Shown here piece after piece: positions 24,371-33,046 of a DNA stretch of 64,000 nucleotides. The stretch is taken from the NCBI RefSeq assembly GCF_013205025.1, contig NZ_JABMLE010000001.1, positions 1,178,001 through 1,242,000 of the forward strand, written 5' to 3'. A model generated the notes under the pieces. The model saw only the letters and a program-made list of their open reading frames with translations. It did no database searches and was not told where the DNA came from. Made by a program: the position numbers and the translations under genes. Every line of letters starts with the position of its first letter. Position 1 is the stretch's first letter. This DNA is from Rathayibacter sp. VKM Ac-2857. Its GTDB lineage: Bacteria; Actinomycetota; Actinomycetes; Actinomycetales; Microbacteriaceae.

Positions 24371-25888
24371 TCAGTTTTGAGGGAAGCCCAGGTTGATGCC
24401 GCCGTGCGACGGGTCGAGCCAGCGTGACGTGATCGCCTTCTGCTGGGTGAAGAACCGCACGCCCTCCGCGCCGTGGGCCTTCGTGTCGCCGAAGAGCGAC
24501 GACTTCCAGCCGCCGAAGGAGAACGTCGCGACCGGCACGGGGATCGGCACGTTGATGCCGATCATCCCGACCTCGACCTCGTTCTGGAAGCGGCGGGCCG
24601 CCCCGCCGTCGTTGGTGAAGATCGCGGTCCCGTTGCCGAAGGCGCCGTTGTTGATCAGCGCGACGCCCTCCTCGTAGGACTGCACGCGGACGATGGAGAG
24701 GACCGGTCCGAAGATCTCCTCGGTGTAGGCCTTCGAGGTGATCGGGACGTCGTCGAGCAGCGTCGGGCCGAGCCAGAAGCCGTTCTCGTCGCCGTCGACC
24801 TCGATGCCGCGGCCGTCGACGACGACCTTCGCGCCGTCCTCCTCCGCGATCGCGATGTAGGAGGCGACCTTGTCGCGGTGCGCCTCGGTGACCAGCGGGC
24901 CCATGTCGCAGCCGCGGCGCCCGTCGCCGATGCGCAGGGTCGCTGCCCGCTCCTGGATCTTCGCGATCAGCTCGTCGGCGACGGGCTCGACAGCCACGAC
25001 GACCGAGATCGCCATGCAGCGCTCTCCCGCGGAGCCGAAGCCCGCGTTGATCGCGGAGTCCGCGACGAGGTCGAGATCCGCGTCGGGGAGCACCAGCATG
25101 TGGTTCTTCGCCCCGCCCAGCGCCTGGACGCGCTTGCCGTTGCGGGTGCCGGTCTCGTAGACGTACTGCGCGATCGGGGTGGAGCCGACGAAGGAGATCG
25201 ACTTCACGTCGGGGTGCTCGAGGAGCCCGTCGACCGCGACCTTGTCGCCGTTCAGGACGGTGAAGACGCCGTCGGGGAGACCGGCCTCCTTCCAGAGCGC
25301 GCCGAGCCAGATCGCCGACGACGGGTCCTTCTCGGACGGCTTCACGACCACGGTGTTGCCGGCGGCGATCGCGATGGGGAAGAACCACATCGGCACCATC
25401 GCGGGGAAGTTGAACGGGCTGATGATGCCCACGACTCCGAGCGGCTGCTTGATGGAGTACACGTCGACGCCGGTGGAGACCTGCTCCGAGTACTCGCCCT
25501 TGAGGTGGTGCGCGAGGCCGGTCGCGAACTCGACGACCTCCTGGCCGCGGGTGATCTCGCCCATCGCATCGGAGAGGACCTTGCCGTGCTCCGAGGTGAT
25601 GATCTCGGCGAGCTCGCCCTTCTTCGCCTCGAGCAGCTCGCGGAACTTGAACACGATCTGCTGGCGCTTGGCGAGCGAGGTGTCGCGCCAGGCGGGGAAC
25701 GCGGCCTTGGCGGAGGCGACGGCCGCATCGATCTCGGCGGCGTCGGCCAGCGCGACCTCCTTGGTCGCGACGCCGAGCGCCGGGTCGTACACGGGCGCGG
25801 TGCGGCCGGACGACGAGGGCGAGGGGGCGCCGTCGATCCAGTGGCCGACGGTGGACAGCGAGGTGGCGGGCGACTCGGCGATGCTCAT
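24371..25888 (-). CDS. mmsA: CoA-acylating methylmalonate-semialdehyde dehydrogenase
   Basis: 505-residue aldehyde dehydrogenase of the MmsA group. PFNFPAMVPMWFFPIAIAAGNT and ALGGAKNHMLVLPDAD are diagnostic; the glutamate of hydrolytic ALDHs (ELGGK) is absent, as in CoA-dependent members. Catalytic Cys near residue 289 in FGSAGERCMAIS. It converts malonate/methylmalonate semialdehyde plus CoA and NAD to acetyl/propionyl-CoA. With the nearby aminotransferase this gives a beta-alanine or valine route. The ATG at 25888 was chosen because a TACCCT -10-like box lies 7 nt before it; further upstream the frame runs into repeat DNA. Confidence 0.92.
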   Translation of the reverse strand: MSIAESPATSLSTVGHWIDGAPSPSSSGRTAPVYDPALGVATKEVALADAAEIDAAVASAKAAFPAWRDTSLAKRQQIVFKFRELLEAKKGELAEIITSEHGKVLSDAMGEITRGQEVVEFATGLAHHLKGEYSEQVSTGVDVYSIKQPLGVVGIISPFNFPAMVPMWFFPIAIAAGNTVVVKPSEKDPSSAIWLGALWKEAGLPDGVFTVLNGDKVAVDGLLEHPDVKSISFVGSTPIAQYVYETGTRNGKRVQALGGAKNHMLVLPDADLDLVADSAINAGFGSAGERCMAISVVVAVEPVADELIAKIQERAATLRIGDGRRGCDMGPLVTEAHRDKVASYIAIAEEDGAKVVVDGRGIEVDGDENGFWLGPTLLDDVPITSKAYTEEIFGPVLSIVRVQSYEEGVALINNGAFGNGTAIFTNDGGAARRFQNEVEVGMIGINVPIPVPVATFSFGGWKSSLFGDTKAHGAEGVRFFTQQKAITSRWLDPSHGGINLGFPQN

Positions 25889-25895
25889 GGGGTCG

Positions 25896-25901
25896 AGGGT
25901 A
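25896..25901 (-). promoter_or_regulatory. Possible leaderless -10 for mmsA
   Basis: TACCCT on the minus strand followed by 7 nt and the ATG at 25888; no Shine-Dalgarno. Confidence 0.35.
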
Positions 25902-25977
25902 GGCGGCGACGGCGCCGACGCGGGGGGCGGATGTGTCCAGGCACCGGGAGGTCGGATGGACGGAGCGGCACCACGGC

Positions 25978-26196
25978 TGGATCTCGATACGGCCGCTCCG
26001 CGGCCTACTCGATCAGCATGAAAGGGGGCGGCGCTGCCTCCGTCATCCCCAGGATGCGCGCACATGCTGGTCGAGTAGCCGCGCAGCGGCGTATCGAGAC
26101 CCGGCCCTCTGCAGAACGGTGGATCTCGATACGGCCGCTGCGCGGCCTACTCGATCAACATGGGGCGCCGCAGGCGCGGCCTACTCGATCAGCAGG
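25978..26196. repeat. Dispersed repeat cluster F, running into the PP2C gene
   Basis: A right-type arm at about 25978-26020, a complete left/right pair at 26063-26162, and a truncated right arm (CTACTCGATCAGCAGG) at 26181-26196. The last one forms the 3' end of the PP2C coding sequence, including its TAG stop. The 292-nt gap 25889-26180 holds only this cluster and the mmsA promoter region. Confidence 0.85.
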
Positions 26197-27248
26197 GAAG
26201 GGGGCGGCGCAGCCGCCGCCGCCGGCGCGAAGCGCGCCAGGGCCGCCGTGATGTTGTCCTGGCCGCCGCGCTCGTTGGCCCAGGCGACGAGCGCCTCCGC
26301 CAGCGCGACCGGATCGTCGCCGACGCGGGCGACGGCGTCGTGCAGCACGGCCGCGAGGTCGTCGGCGGGCGAGGCGTAGTTCCAGAGGCCGTCGGAGCAG
26401 ACGAGCACCCAGCCCGGCTCGTCGAGCACGGTGGAGGCGAGGGTCGGCGACTCGTCGTGCGCGTCGGCGCCCAGCCACTTGGTGATCGCGTGCGCGTCGG
26501 GCGCGGACTCGGCCTCGGCGCGGGGCAAGCCCGAGGCGATCTGCTCCTGCGCCCAGGAGTCGTCGACGGTGAGCTGCCGCGCGGACCCCGCGTCGGGGAT
26601 CCAGTAGCTGCGGCTGTCGCCGACGTTGCCGGTGACCAGGAGCGCGCCGTCGAGGATCGCCGCGGTGAAGGTGCAGGAGGGCGGGTTGTCGCGCTTCTCG
26701 GGCACCGCGGCGTCGATCGCTCCGGAGGCGCGCGCGACCGCCATCTGCAGCAGCGCGCCCCAGCGCTCGGCGCCGTGCACCTCGCCGCCGACCTCGCTGC
26801 GCAGCGCGCTCAGCGCGGCGCGGGCCGCGGCGAGGGAGGCGGCGTCGGAGTCGGGGGTCGAGGAGACGCCGTCGCAGACCACCAGCAGCGCGGTCCGCAG
26901 CCCGCCGTCCTCGCCGGCGGTCGCGCCGATCGCCATCGCGTCCTCGTTGGCGGCGTGCCGGATCCCGCGGTCGCAGACGCCGCCGACCAGCGGGTGCGGC
27001 GCCTCCGCCCAGTGCTCGCGCTCGGTCGGCGCGCGCTGACCGCACTGCTCGCAGTAGCCGTCGTCGGCGATCGCTCCCCCGCAGTGCAGGCAGGCCGTCC
27101 GCCCCTCCGAGCCGGCGGTGGGCGGCGCGGCCGCCGCGGCTGGAACGATCAGCGTCGTCCCGCAGGCCTCGCAGAAGGCGTCGCCGGTCGAGACCGGCTC
27201 GCCGCAGTTCGGGCAGGGCGTGGACAGCGCGGGGCTCGCGTCGCTCAC
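26181..27248 (-). CDS. PP2C-family Ser/Thr phosphatase with N-terminal zinc ribbons
   Basis: 355 residues. Two Cys4 ribbons (CPNCGEPVSTGDAFCEACG, CLHCGGAIADDGYCEQCG) precede a PP2C domain (about 95-340) with all metal motifs: RHAANEDAM, VVCDGVSS, GNVGDSRSYW, VCSDGLWNY and GGQDNIT. It should reverse phosphorylation by the PknG-like kinase, whose stop overlaps its GTG by 4 nt. In mycobacteria PknG is not normally co-encoded with a phosphatase. The last residues (SLLIE and the TAG) are encoded by a dispersed repeat arm, so the native C-terminus was probably replaced. Confidence 0.9.
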   Translation of the reverse strand: MSDASPALSTPCPNCGEPVSTGDAFCEACGTTLIVPAAAAAPPTAGSEGRTACLHCGGAIADDGYCEQCGQRAPTEREHWAEAPHPLVGGVCDRGIRHAANEDAMAIGATAGEDGGLRTALLVVCDGVSSTPDSDAASLAAARAALSALRSEVGGEVHGAERWGALLQMAVARASGAIDAAVPEKRDNPPSCTFTAAILDGALLVTGNVGDSRSYWIPDAGSARQLTVDDSWAQEQIASGLPRAEAESAPDAHAITKWLGADAHDESPTLASTVLDEPGWVLVCSDGLWNYASPADDLAAVLHDAVARVGDDPVALAEALVAWANERGGQDNITAALARFAPAAAAAPPPSLLIE

Positions 27249-29590
27249 GTCAGCGTCCAGCGGCGCACGGCGTTCGCCCGGTCGACGAGGCGCAGGCGCT
27301 CCTGCTTCTCGCGGGTGGCGGCCGCGAGCGAGCGGTAGGAGGTCTCGAGACCGTCGCGGAGGGCGGGCTCGGTGGCGTCGATCCCGCCGATCGTCGCGCC
27401 CTCGGCGGGCCCGTCGCGCCGGACCAGCTCGAGCGCCGACTCCAGCACCCCCGTCGTCAGCTCGAGCCGGGTGCGCGCGTCGATCGCCACCGTGTCGACG
27501 CTGGCGAGCGCCGCGGAGAGCGCCGGAAGTCCGCGCCCGGAGCCGGCCAGCAGCTCGGCGCGGCGGCGGCGCGCGTCGACGTAGGAGGAGCGGGTCGGCG
27601 TGACGATGTCGAGCGCGTCGAGCGCGCCGTCGAGGTCGGCCCGGTGCTGCCGGACCCGGGCGAGGCCGAAGGCGGCCGGCGCGGTGTAGTTCGCGTCGGC
27701 GCGGGCGCAGATCACGTAGAGCGACTCCGCCACCTCGGGCTCGCCGCTCGACTCGCAGGCGGCAGCGAGCGCGAGCTTGGGCGCGAGTTCGCCCGGCACC
27801 TGGCCGTAGACGGTGTTGAACGAGGCGCGGGCGCCGATGTCGTCGTGGCGGGCGAGCTGGGCCAGCCCGCTCATCCAGACCGCGCGCCACTCCCACGGGT
27901 CCTCGGTGAGGATCTCGCCGGTCGCGCGGGCGACGTCCTCCCAGCGCTCGGCCTCGATCGCCGCGCGGGCGCGGGCGAGCCGCACCTCGACGGTGACGGT
28001 CGGCGCGAGTGCGAGCGCGCGCAGCCGGACGATCGGGTCGGCGACGTTGACGCCCGCGAGCCAGGCGCGCGCCGCATCCGACTCGTCGGTCTTGAGCACG
28101 GGCAGCGCGTCCCAGGGCAGCGGCCGGTCGACCACGTCGGCGACGGGCGCCTCGAACAGCGCCGACTCGGTCGAGTGCAGCGCGGGGTGCCCCGGTCCGC
28201 GGTCGGTCGCGACGACCTCGCGCAGCACGCCGAGCAGCTGCCCGCGCATCTCGTCGACGGTCGCGAACCGGTCCTGCGGGTCGGGCGCGCAGGCCTTCGC
28301 GACCAGGCGGTAGAACGAGTCGTACTTCTGGAACAGCGGCGTCTCGGACACCGGCGGCAGCGAGGCGACGTAGGTCGTCTGGTTGCCGCGGAAGTCGAGG
28401 ACGAGCGAGGCGATGGTCCGCCCGATCGTGTAGACGTCGGAGGCGATCGACGGCCCCAGCTCGGGCACCTCGGGCGCCTGGTAGCCGACGGTGCCGTAGA
28501 TCGCCGACTCCTCGTCGTCGGCCCGGCGCACCCCGCCGAGGTCGATCAGCTTGACCTGGTCGCCGACCTGGATCATGTTGTCCGGCTTGAAGTCGCAGTA
28601 GAGCAGTCCGTGGTCGTGCAGGTAGGCGAAGGCGGGCATCACCTCGAGCACGAAGGCGAGCGCCTGGTCCACCGGCAGCGGGTCCGCGGACCCGCCGTTC
28701 GCGTCGCGGCGCTCCTTCAGGATCTGCTTGAGGCTGGGCCCGCCGACGTACTCCATCACGATGTAGCCGGCGCCCTCGTGCAGGACGAAGTTGTAGATCT
28801 CGACGATGAGCGGGTGCTCGACCTCGGCGAGGTACTGCCGCTCGGTGACCGCCGCGGCGTAGGCGTCCGGGTCGCCGGAGTTGAGCAGGCCCTTGAGCAC
28901 GACCCAGCGGCCGGAGACGTTGCGGTCGCGGGCGAGGTAGATCCAGCCGAGCCCGCCGTAGGCGAGGCAGCCGACGACCTCGTACTGGCCGCCGACGACG
29001 TCGCCCTTCGCGAGCTGCGGTGTGAAGCTGAACGGGGTGCGGCAGTTGGGGCAGAAGCCCTCGGTGCGGCCGGCCTTGCCGTCGCGGCCTCGGCCGACCG
29101 CGGTGCCGCAGTTCGAGCAGAAGCGCTTGCGCTCGGGGAGCACCGCCTCCTTCATCAGCGCGGCCATCGGATCGGCGGCGGGACGGGAGGGGACGGTCGT
29201 CAGTCCGGCGCCGAGCCGCGGGCCGCGCAGGCGGGTCGAAGTGGTGCCGACGCGGCGGGTGGTCTTCGAGCCGGTCTGCGCGGTGCGGGCCGAGCCGAGC
29301 GCGGCGGTCGCCAGGCGGGCGGAGGAGGTGCGGCCGCTGCGGGCGGTCGCCGCCTCCTCGGTGCTGGATCCGACCGGGGCCTGCGCGTTCGGCGCGCCCT
29401 CGGCGAAGCCGGTGCCGAAGGCGGCGGAGGCGGTGGCCGGCGCGGGGCCGGCCGCGGGAGCGGGGCGGCGCGCGGTGGGAGCGGACACCGCGACGGCCGG
29501 CGCCTCCGCCGGCAGCCCGCAGACGTTGCAGTAGCCGTCCTCGATGACGCCGGTGCAGCCCGGGGTCGAGGTGCAGGGGTCGCCGTTCAT
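27245..29590 (-). CDS. pknG: PknG-like Ser/Thr protein kinase
   Basis: 781 residues. Order: an extra N-terminal zinc ribbon (CTGVIEDGYCNVCG), an Ala-rich linker, a rubredoxin-like module (FCSNCGTAVG...GFCPNCRTPF, about 160-185), the kinase (about 200-440) with lysine in VVLKGLL, atypical catalytic loop LYCDFKPDN near 333 and DLG in place of DFG near 348, then a helical TPR-like C-terminus. This is the PknG architecture; that kinase phosphorylates OdhI/GarA to control glutamate metabolism. It lies in one operon with GlnH- and GlnX-like genes, as in mycobacteria and corynebacteria, and its ATG overlaps the upstream stop by 4 nt. Confidence 0.93.
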   Translation of the reverse strand: MNGDPCTSTPGCTGVIEDGYCNVCGLPAEAPAVAVSAPTARRPAPAAGPAPATASAAFGTGFAEGAPNAQAPVGSSTEEAATARSGRTSSARLATAALGSARTAQTGSKTTRRVGTTSTRLRGPRLGAGLTTVPSRPAADPMAALMKEAVLPERKRFCSNCGTAVGRGRDGKAGRTEGFCPNCRTPFSFTPQLAKGDVVGGQYEVVGCLAYGGLGWIYLARDRNVSGRWVVLKGLLNSGDPDAYAAAVTERQYLAEVEHPLIVEIYNFVLHEGAGYIVMEYVGGPSLKQILKERRDANGGSADPLPVDQALAFVLEVMPAFAYLHDHGLLYCDFKPDNMIQVGDQVKLIDLGGVRRADDEESAIYGTVGYQAPEVPELGPSIASDVYTIGRTIASLVLDFRGNQTTYVASLPPVSETPLFQKYDSFYRLVAKACAPDPQDRFATVDEMRGQLLGVLREVVATDRGPGHPALHSTESALFEAPVADVVDRPLPWDALPVLKTDESDAARAWLAGVNVADPIVRLRALALAPTVTVEVRLARARAAIEAERWEDVARATGEILTEDPWEWRAVWMSGLAQLARHDDIGARASFNTVYGQVPGELAPKLALAAACESSGEPEVAESLYVICARADANYTAPAAFGLARVRQHRADLDGALDALDIVTPTRSSYVDARRRRAELLAGSGRGLPALSAALASVDTVAIDARTRLELTTGVLESALELVRRDGPAEGATIGGIDATEPALRDGLETSYRSLAAATREKQERLRLVDRANAVRRWTLT

Positions 29591-30771
29591 GAGCTGGCCT
29601 TCCGGTGGTGCGAGGGAGACGGGGCGGTGGGCAGGTCGCGGGTGACCACGTCGTACTGCTCCACCAGGTGGCGGGCGAGCGGCACCGAGCAGGGCACCGC
29701 GTCGAGCGCGGCGCGGACCTCGGCGTCGGCCGCGACTCCGACGGGCGACGCGGCCCGGCCGTTGGCGGCGGCGCGCTCGCGCAGGGCCCGCAGCCGGAAG
29801 CCGAGGGCGGCCCGCTCGCGCAGCGGCGAGGTGTAGGCGGCCTCGACGGCGTCGAACGCCCGGCCGACGGCGGTGAGGCGGGCCAGGTGCGCGTCGAGCG
29901 CCTCTCGACCGCTCGGCGGCTCGCCGAGGCGCGAGACGTCAGGCACGGCGAGGCGGGGCGGATCCGCGATCTCGCGGCGGCAGCGGGCGACCAGCTCGCG
30001 CAGCGGCGCCTCGCGCAGCTCGGCGGCGGCGGCCAGCTCGCGGGCGCGGACCCGGTCGTGCTCGAGGCCGCGGCGCTCGGAGGCGGCGATGATCAGGTCG
30101 CGCTCGAGCCGGGCGGAGTCGCTCTCCAGCTGGCCGAGCGGACCGGAGACGTCGGCGCCGCGGCCGGCCTTCTCGGCGAGGGCGTCGAGTCGCGAGCGGA
30201 GCACCGCGACGCGCTGGGCGGCGGCTTGATCGACGGTGCCGCGCGCATCGCGGGTGAGGTCGCGGCAGCGCTCGATCTCGGCGCGCACCCCGACGATCCG
30301 GCCGGCGACGTCGGTGCCGCTCGGGTCGAGCTCCAGGCGCGACTTCAGCTGGCCGATCACGGCGTCGCAGAGCCGGACGGCCTCGACGAGCGAGACGGCG
30401 GCGCTGCCGCCCGAGCCGGAGGAGTCGAGGCGCCCCCAGATCAGCTGCGACATCCGCTCGCGCGCGACGGCGTCCACGCGGCCGGAGTCCCAGACGAGCT
30501 CGAGCTCGGCGAGACGACGGGTGACGGACTCGCGCAGCGACTGCGCGAGGACGACGTCGGCGGTGTAGCTGTCGGCCTGCGGCGAGGCGAGCGCGGCGGC
30601 GTCGAGCCGCGAGAGCTCGCGGGTCGTCCGCTCCAGCCAGCGGCCGAGCTGCGCGAGGTAGTCGAAGAGCTCGCGCTGCGGGATCGCCTCGCCCAGGCGC
30701 CCCGGAGCGACGGGCGTCCCCTCCGAGACACCCGCCCCCGAGACTCCCTGCGCGCTCGTCCCGGCCGCCAT
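29587..30771 (-). CDS. Coiled-coil protein between GlnH and PknG genes
   Basis: 394 residues, almost entirely alpha-helical with long Arg/Glu/Leu/Ala heptad-like stretches (about 70-350), no signal peptide, no transmembrane helix and no motif I recognise. The N-terminal 30 residues are Gly/Ser/Val-rich. The ATG overlaps the GlnH stop and its stop overlaps the PknG start, so it is made in step with both. The classical glnX-glnH-pknG order lacks this gene. A cytoplasmic scaffold joining membrane sensor and kinase is a reasonable guess only. Confidence 0.85.
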   Translation of the reverse strand: MAAGTSAQGVSGAGVSEGTPVAPGRLGEAIPQRELFDYLAQLGRWLERTTRELSRLDAAALASPQADSYTADVVLAQSLRESVTRRLAELELVWDSGRVDAVARERMSQLIWGRLDSSGSGGSAAVSLVEAVRLCDAVIGQLKSRLELDPSGTDVAGRIVGVRAEIERCRDLTRDARGTVDQAAAQRVAVLRSRLDALAEKAGRGADVSGPLGQLESDSARLERDLIIAASERRGLEHDRVRARELAAAAELREAPLRELVARCRREIADPPRLAVPDVSRLGEPPSGREALDAHLARLTAVGRAFDAVEAAYTSPLRERAALGFRLRALRERAAANGRAASPVGVAADAEVRAALDAVPCSVPLARHLVEQYDVVTRDLPTAPSPSHHRKASS

Positions 30772-31742
30772 CAGCGCCCGTACACGGCGGCGGGCGGCGA
30801 GGCCGCGCCGAGCTCGCCGAGCCAGCGCTCGTAGATGCTCTGCCAGCGGCCGTCCGCGCGGATGCTCTCCAGCGCGGCGTTGACGAAGCGCACGTAGTCG
30901 GTGTCGCCGGCGGGCATCCCGAGGCCGTACGGCTCCTCGCTGAGCGGGTCGCCGATCACCTTGGCGTAGGGATCCTGCGCGACGAAGCCCGCGAGGATCG
31001 TGTCGTCGCCCGCGATCGCGTCGACGGATCCCTCCTGGAACTGCGCGAGGCACTGGGTGTGCGTGTCGGCGGCGACCGCCTCCACATCGGGGTAGTCGCT
31101 CTCGAGCCGGCTGAGCGTGGTGGTGCTCCGCGGCGCACAGACCTTCTGCCCGGCGAGCTCGGCGATGCTCGCCGCCGTGTTGCTCTCGGAGACGAGCACC
31201 TTGAGCCCCGCGGCGTAGTACTCGGAGGAGAAGGCGATGCTGTCCCAGCGGTCGCAGGTCATCGTGAGCGTCCGCGCGACCAGGTCGACCTGCGGAGTCG
31301 CGGCGTCGCCGCTGAGGGCGGGCAGACGCTGGGCCGAGGTGATCACGACGAACTCGATCGCGTCGGGGTTCCCGAGGATCGCGCGGGCGATCTCGCGGGC
31401 GATGTCGATGTCGAAGCCCTCGATCGCGCCGGTCAGCGGGTTCCGCGAGCTCATCAGCAGGGTGTCGGCCGAGACGCCGACGCGCAGCTGCCCGTTTTCC
31501 CGGATCGCCGCGAGCCGGGTGCTGTCGGTGACGCCGGTCGGCGCGTAGGACGTGACGGCCGACGGCGAGCACTCCGCGGTCGCGGGAGCGGCGCTGGACG
31601 ACGCGGACGCCGTGGGGGTCGGCGTGGTCGCCTCGGTGATGGCACCGAGGTCGTCGGCGCCGGTGGTGCAGCCGGAGACGGCGAGCACGGTGCCGAGCAG
31701 GAGCGCGACGGCGCCCGTGCGCAGGGTGCTGAGGCGGGTCAT
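30771..31742 (-). CDS. glnH: GlnH-like amino-acid-binding lipoprotein
   Basis: 323 residues. Signal peptide with lipobox VSGC (Cys near residue 25), a Thr/Ser/Ala-rich linker, then a family 3 solute-binding domain (about 75-320): LRVGVSADTLLMSSRNP, GFDIDIAREIARAI, TMTCDRWDSIAFSSEYY, GSVDAIAGDD. In the PknG system GlnH binds glutamate/aspartate outside the cell and signals through GlnX instead of feeding a transporter; no permease or ATPase genes are here, supporting that. Two further cysteines (VCAPRS, THTQCL) may form a disulfide. Confidence 0.9.
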   Translation of the reverse strand: MTRLSTLRTGAVALLLGTVLAVSGCTTGADDLGAITEATTPTPTASASSSAAPATAECSPSAVTSYAPTGVTDSTRLAAIRENGQLRVGVSADTLLMSSRNPLTGAIEGFDIDIAREIARAILGNPDAIEFVVITSAQRLPALSGDAATPQVDLVARTLTMTCDRWDSIAFSSEYYAAGLKVLVSESNTAASIAELAGQKVCAPRSTTTLSRLESDYPDVEAVAADTHTQCLAQFQEGSVDAIAGDDTILAGFVAQDPYAKVIGDPLSEEPYGLGMPAGDTDYVRFVNAALESIRADGRWQSIYERWLGELGAASPPAAVYGR

Positions 31743-33046
31743 CGGTACTCCTCCAGTCGCTGCGAGACGCCGCGCCAGGCGAGCAGGGCGCCCACCAGGC
31801 CGGCGGCGAGCAGGATCCAGGAGGCGATCGAGGCGGTCGTGCTCCCGTCGTCGAGCTCGGTGCGGGTCGCGTCCGCGTCGTCCACGATCGCCGTGCGCGC
31901 GTCGTTCGCGAAAGCGGTGAAGGCGGCGTTGGCGGTGCCGTCTCCGGTGGCGGTGGCGAGCCTCACCGCCTCGTCCCAGTTCCCGCCGTCGTCCTGCTCG
32001 CGGATCGCCCCGTGCAGGTCCAGCCACGCGTTCAGCTCCGTCAGCAATGCCCCGTCGACGATGCCGTCCTCGACACCGGCCTGCAGCCGGTCCCCCGCAT
32101 CCTTCGCCGCCGCCTGGAACTCCGTCTCGAGCGCCGCTCCGGAGCCGCGCTTGATCAGCGTGAAGCTCTCCAGCGACTTCGCGTCGCTCGCCGCGGTGAG
32201 CGCCTGCGAGACGACGAGCGTCGCCTGGTACGGATCGGCGCGCACCGCCGCCGCGCGCCCGCCGATCGACCCGAGCAGGATCGTGCCGCCGATCCCGACC
32301 AGCAGCAGCAGTCCGGTGGCGGTCGCGAGCGGCCGGTTGAGATAGCGGTGCGTCCTGCGCGCCAGCCAGACCTGCGCCGCGACGAGCAGGAGCAGCATCG
32401 CCAGCGAGCCGATCAGCAGCAGGACGCTGAACCGCACGGTGTCGTAGGCCGCCGCGACGCGGTCGGCGCCGCGGGTGACGAGACCGTTGAGATCGGCGAG
32501 GATCCCCTCCTCACCGGTCAGCTGCGAGGACGCCTGGTCGAGGTACGCCGAGCCGACGGGGAAGCCCTGCCGGTTGTTGGCGCGGGCCTGCTCGATCAGT
32601 CCGCTGTAGGTGGTCAGCTTGGTGGCGACCTTCGCGAGGGTCCCGGCGTCGTCGGGGTGCGTCGCGGCGAGCTCGGCGATCCGCGAGGACGCGCCGGCGA
32701 GGTTGTCGACGTAGGTCTGCCGCTGCTCCGCGGGCTCGAGACCGCCGACCAGGAAGGTGTTCGCCGCGATCGCGTTGGCGTCGACGAGCAGGTTCCGCAC
32801 GTCCTGCACACCGACGAGCTGCGCCGCCTGCTGACGCGCCTCCTCAGCGGCACGCGCCTGCAGCGATGCGGCCTGCTGGGCGAAGACGCCGAACAGCACG
32901 GCGGCCAGCGCGGTGAGCACGAGCAGCAGCCGCAGGGTGCGCGGAGTGGTCGAGGTAGCGCGGGAGAGCAGGTTCGGCCGCCGAGCGGCAGGCGCAGCCT
33001 GCGCGGGTGCGGGCGGAGCCGGCGGCGCGGCAGTGGCGATGCTCAT
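31739..33046 (-). CDS. glnX: GlnX-like membrane sensor protein
   Basis: 435 residues with four predicted transmembrane helices (about 38-58, 210-232, 248-268 and 405-425) enclosing two helical extracellular regions, like a duplicated chemoreceptor-type sensor. The N-terminus is Ala/Pro-rich and cytoplasmic. Length, topology and its place next to GlnH and PknG fit GlnX, the membrane partner that relays amino-acid binding to PknG. It overlaps the AAA gene upstream and GlnH downstream by 4 nt each. Sequence identity to known GlnX cannot be judged by eye, so the name rests on context and topology. Confidence 0.82.
   Translation of the reverse strand: MSIATAAPPAPPAPAQAAPAARRPNLLSRATSTTPRTLRLLLVLTALAAVLFGVFAQQAASLQARAAEEARQQAAQLVGVQDVRNLLVDANAIAANTFLVGGLEPAEQRQTYVDNLAGASSRIAELAATHPDDAGTLAKVATKLTTYSGLIEQARANNRQGFPVGSAYLDQASSQLTGEEGILADLNGLVTRGADRVAAAYDTVRFSVLLLIGSLAMLLLLVAAQVWLARRTHRYLNRPLATATGLLLLVGIGGTILLGSIGGRAAAVRADPYQATLVVSQALTAASDAKSLESFTLIKRGSGAALETEFQAAAKDAGDRLQAGVEDGIVDGALLTELNAWLDLHGAIREQDDGGNWDEAVRLATATGDGTANAAFTAFANDARTAIVDDADATRTELDDGSTTASIASWILLAAGLVGALLAWRGVSQRLEEYR

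Noticed and set aside
30771-33046. GlnH-like and GlnX-like genes as a normal glutamine ABC importer
   Set aside because: No ATPase or ABC permease signature (EAA loop) is present; the membrane partner has sensor-like topology and the kinase follows in the same operon.
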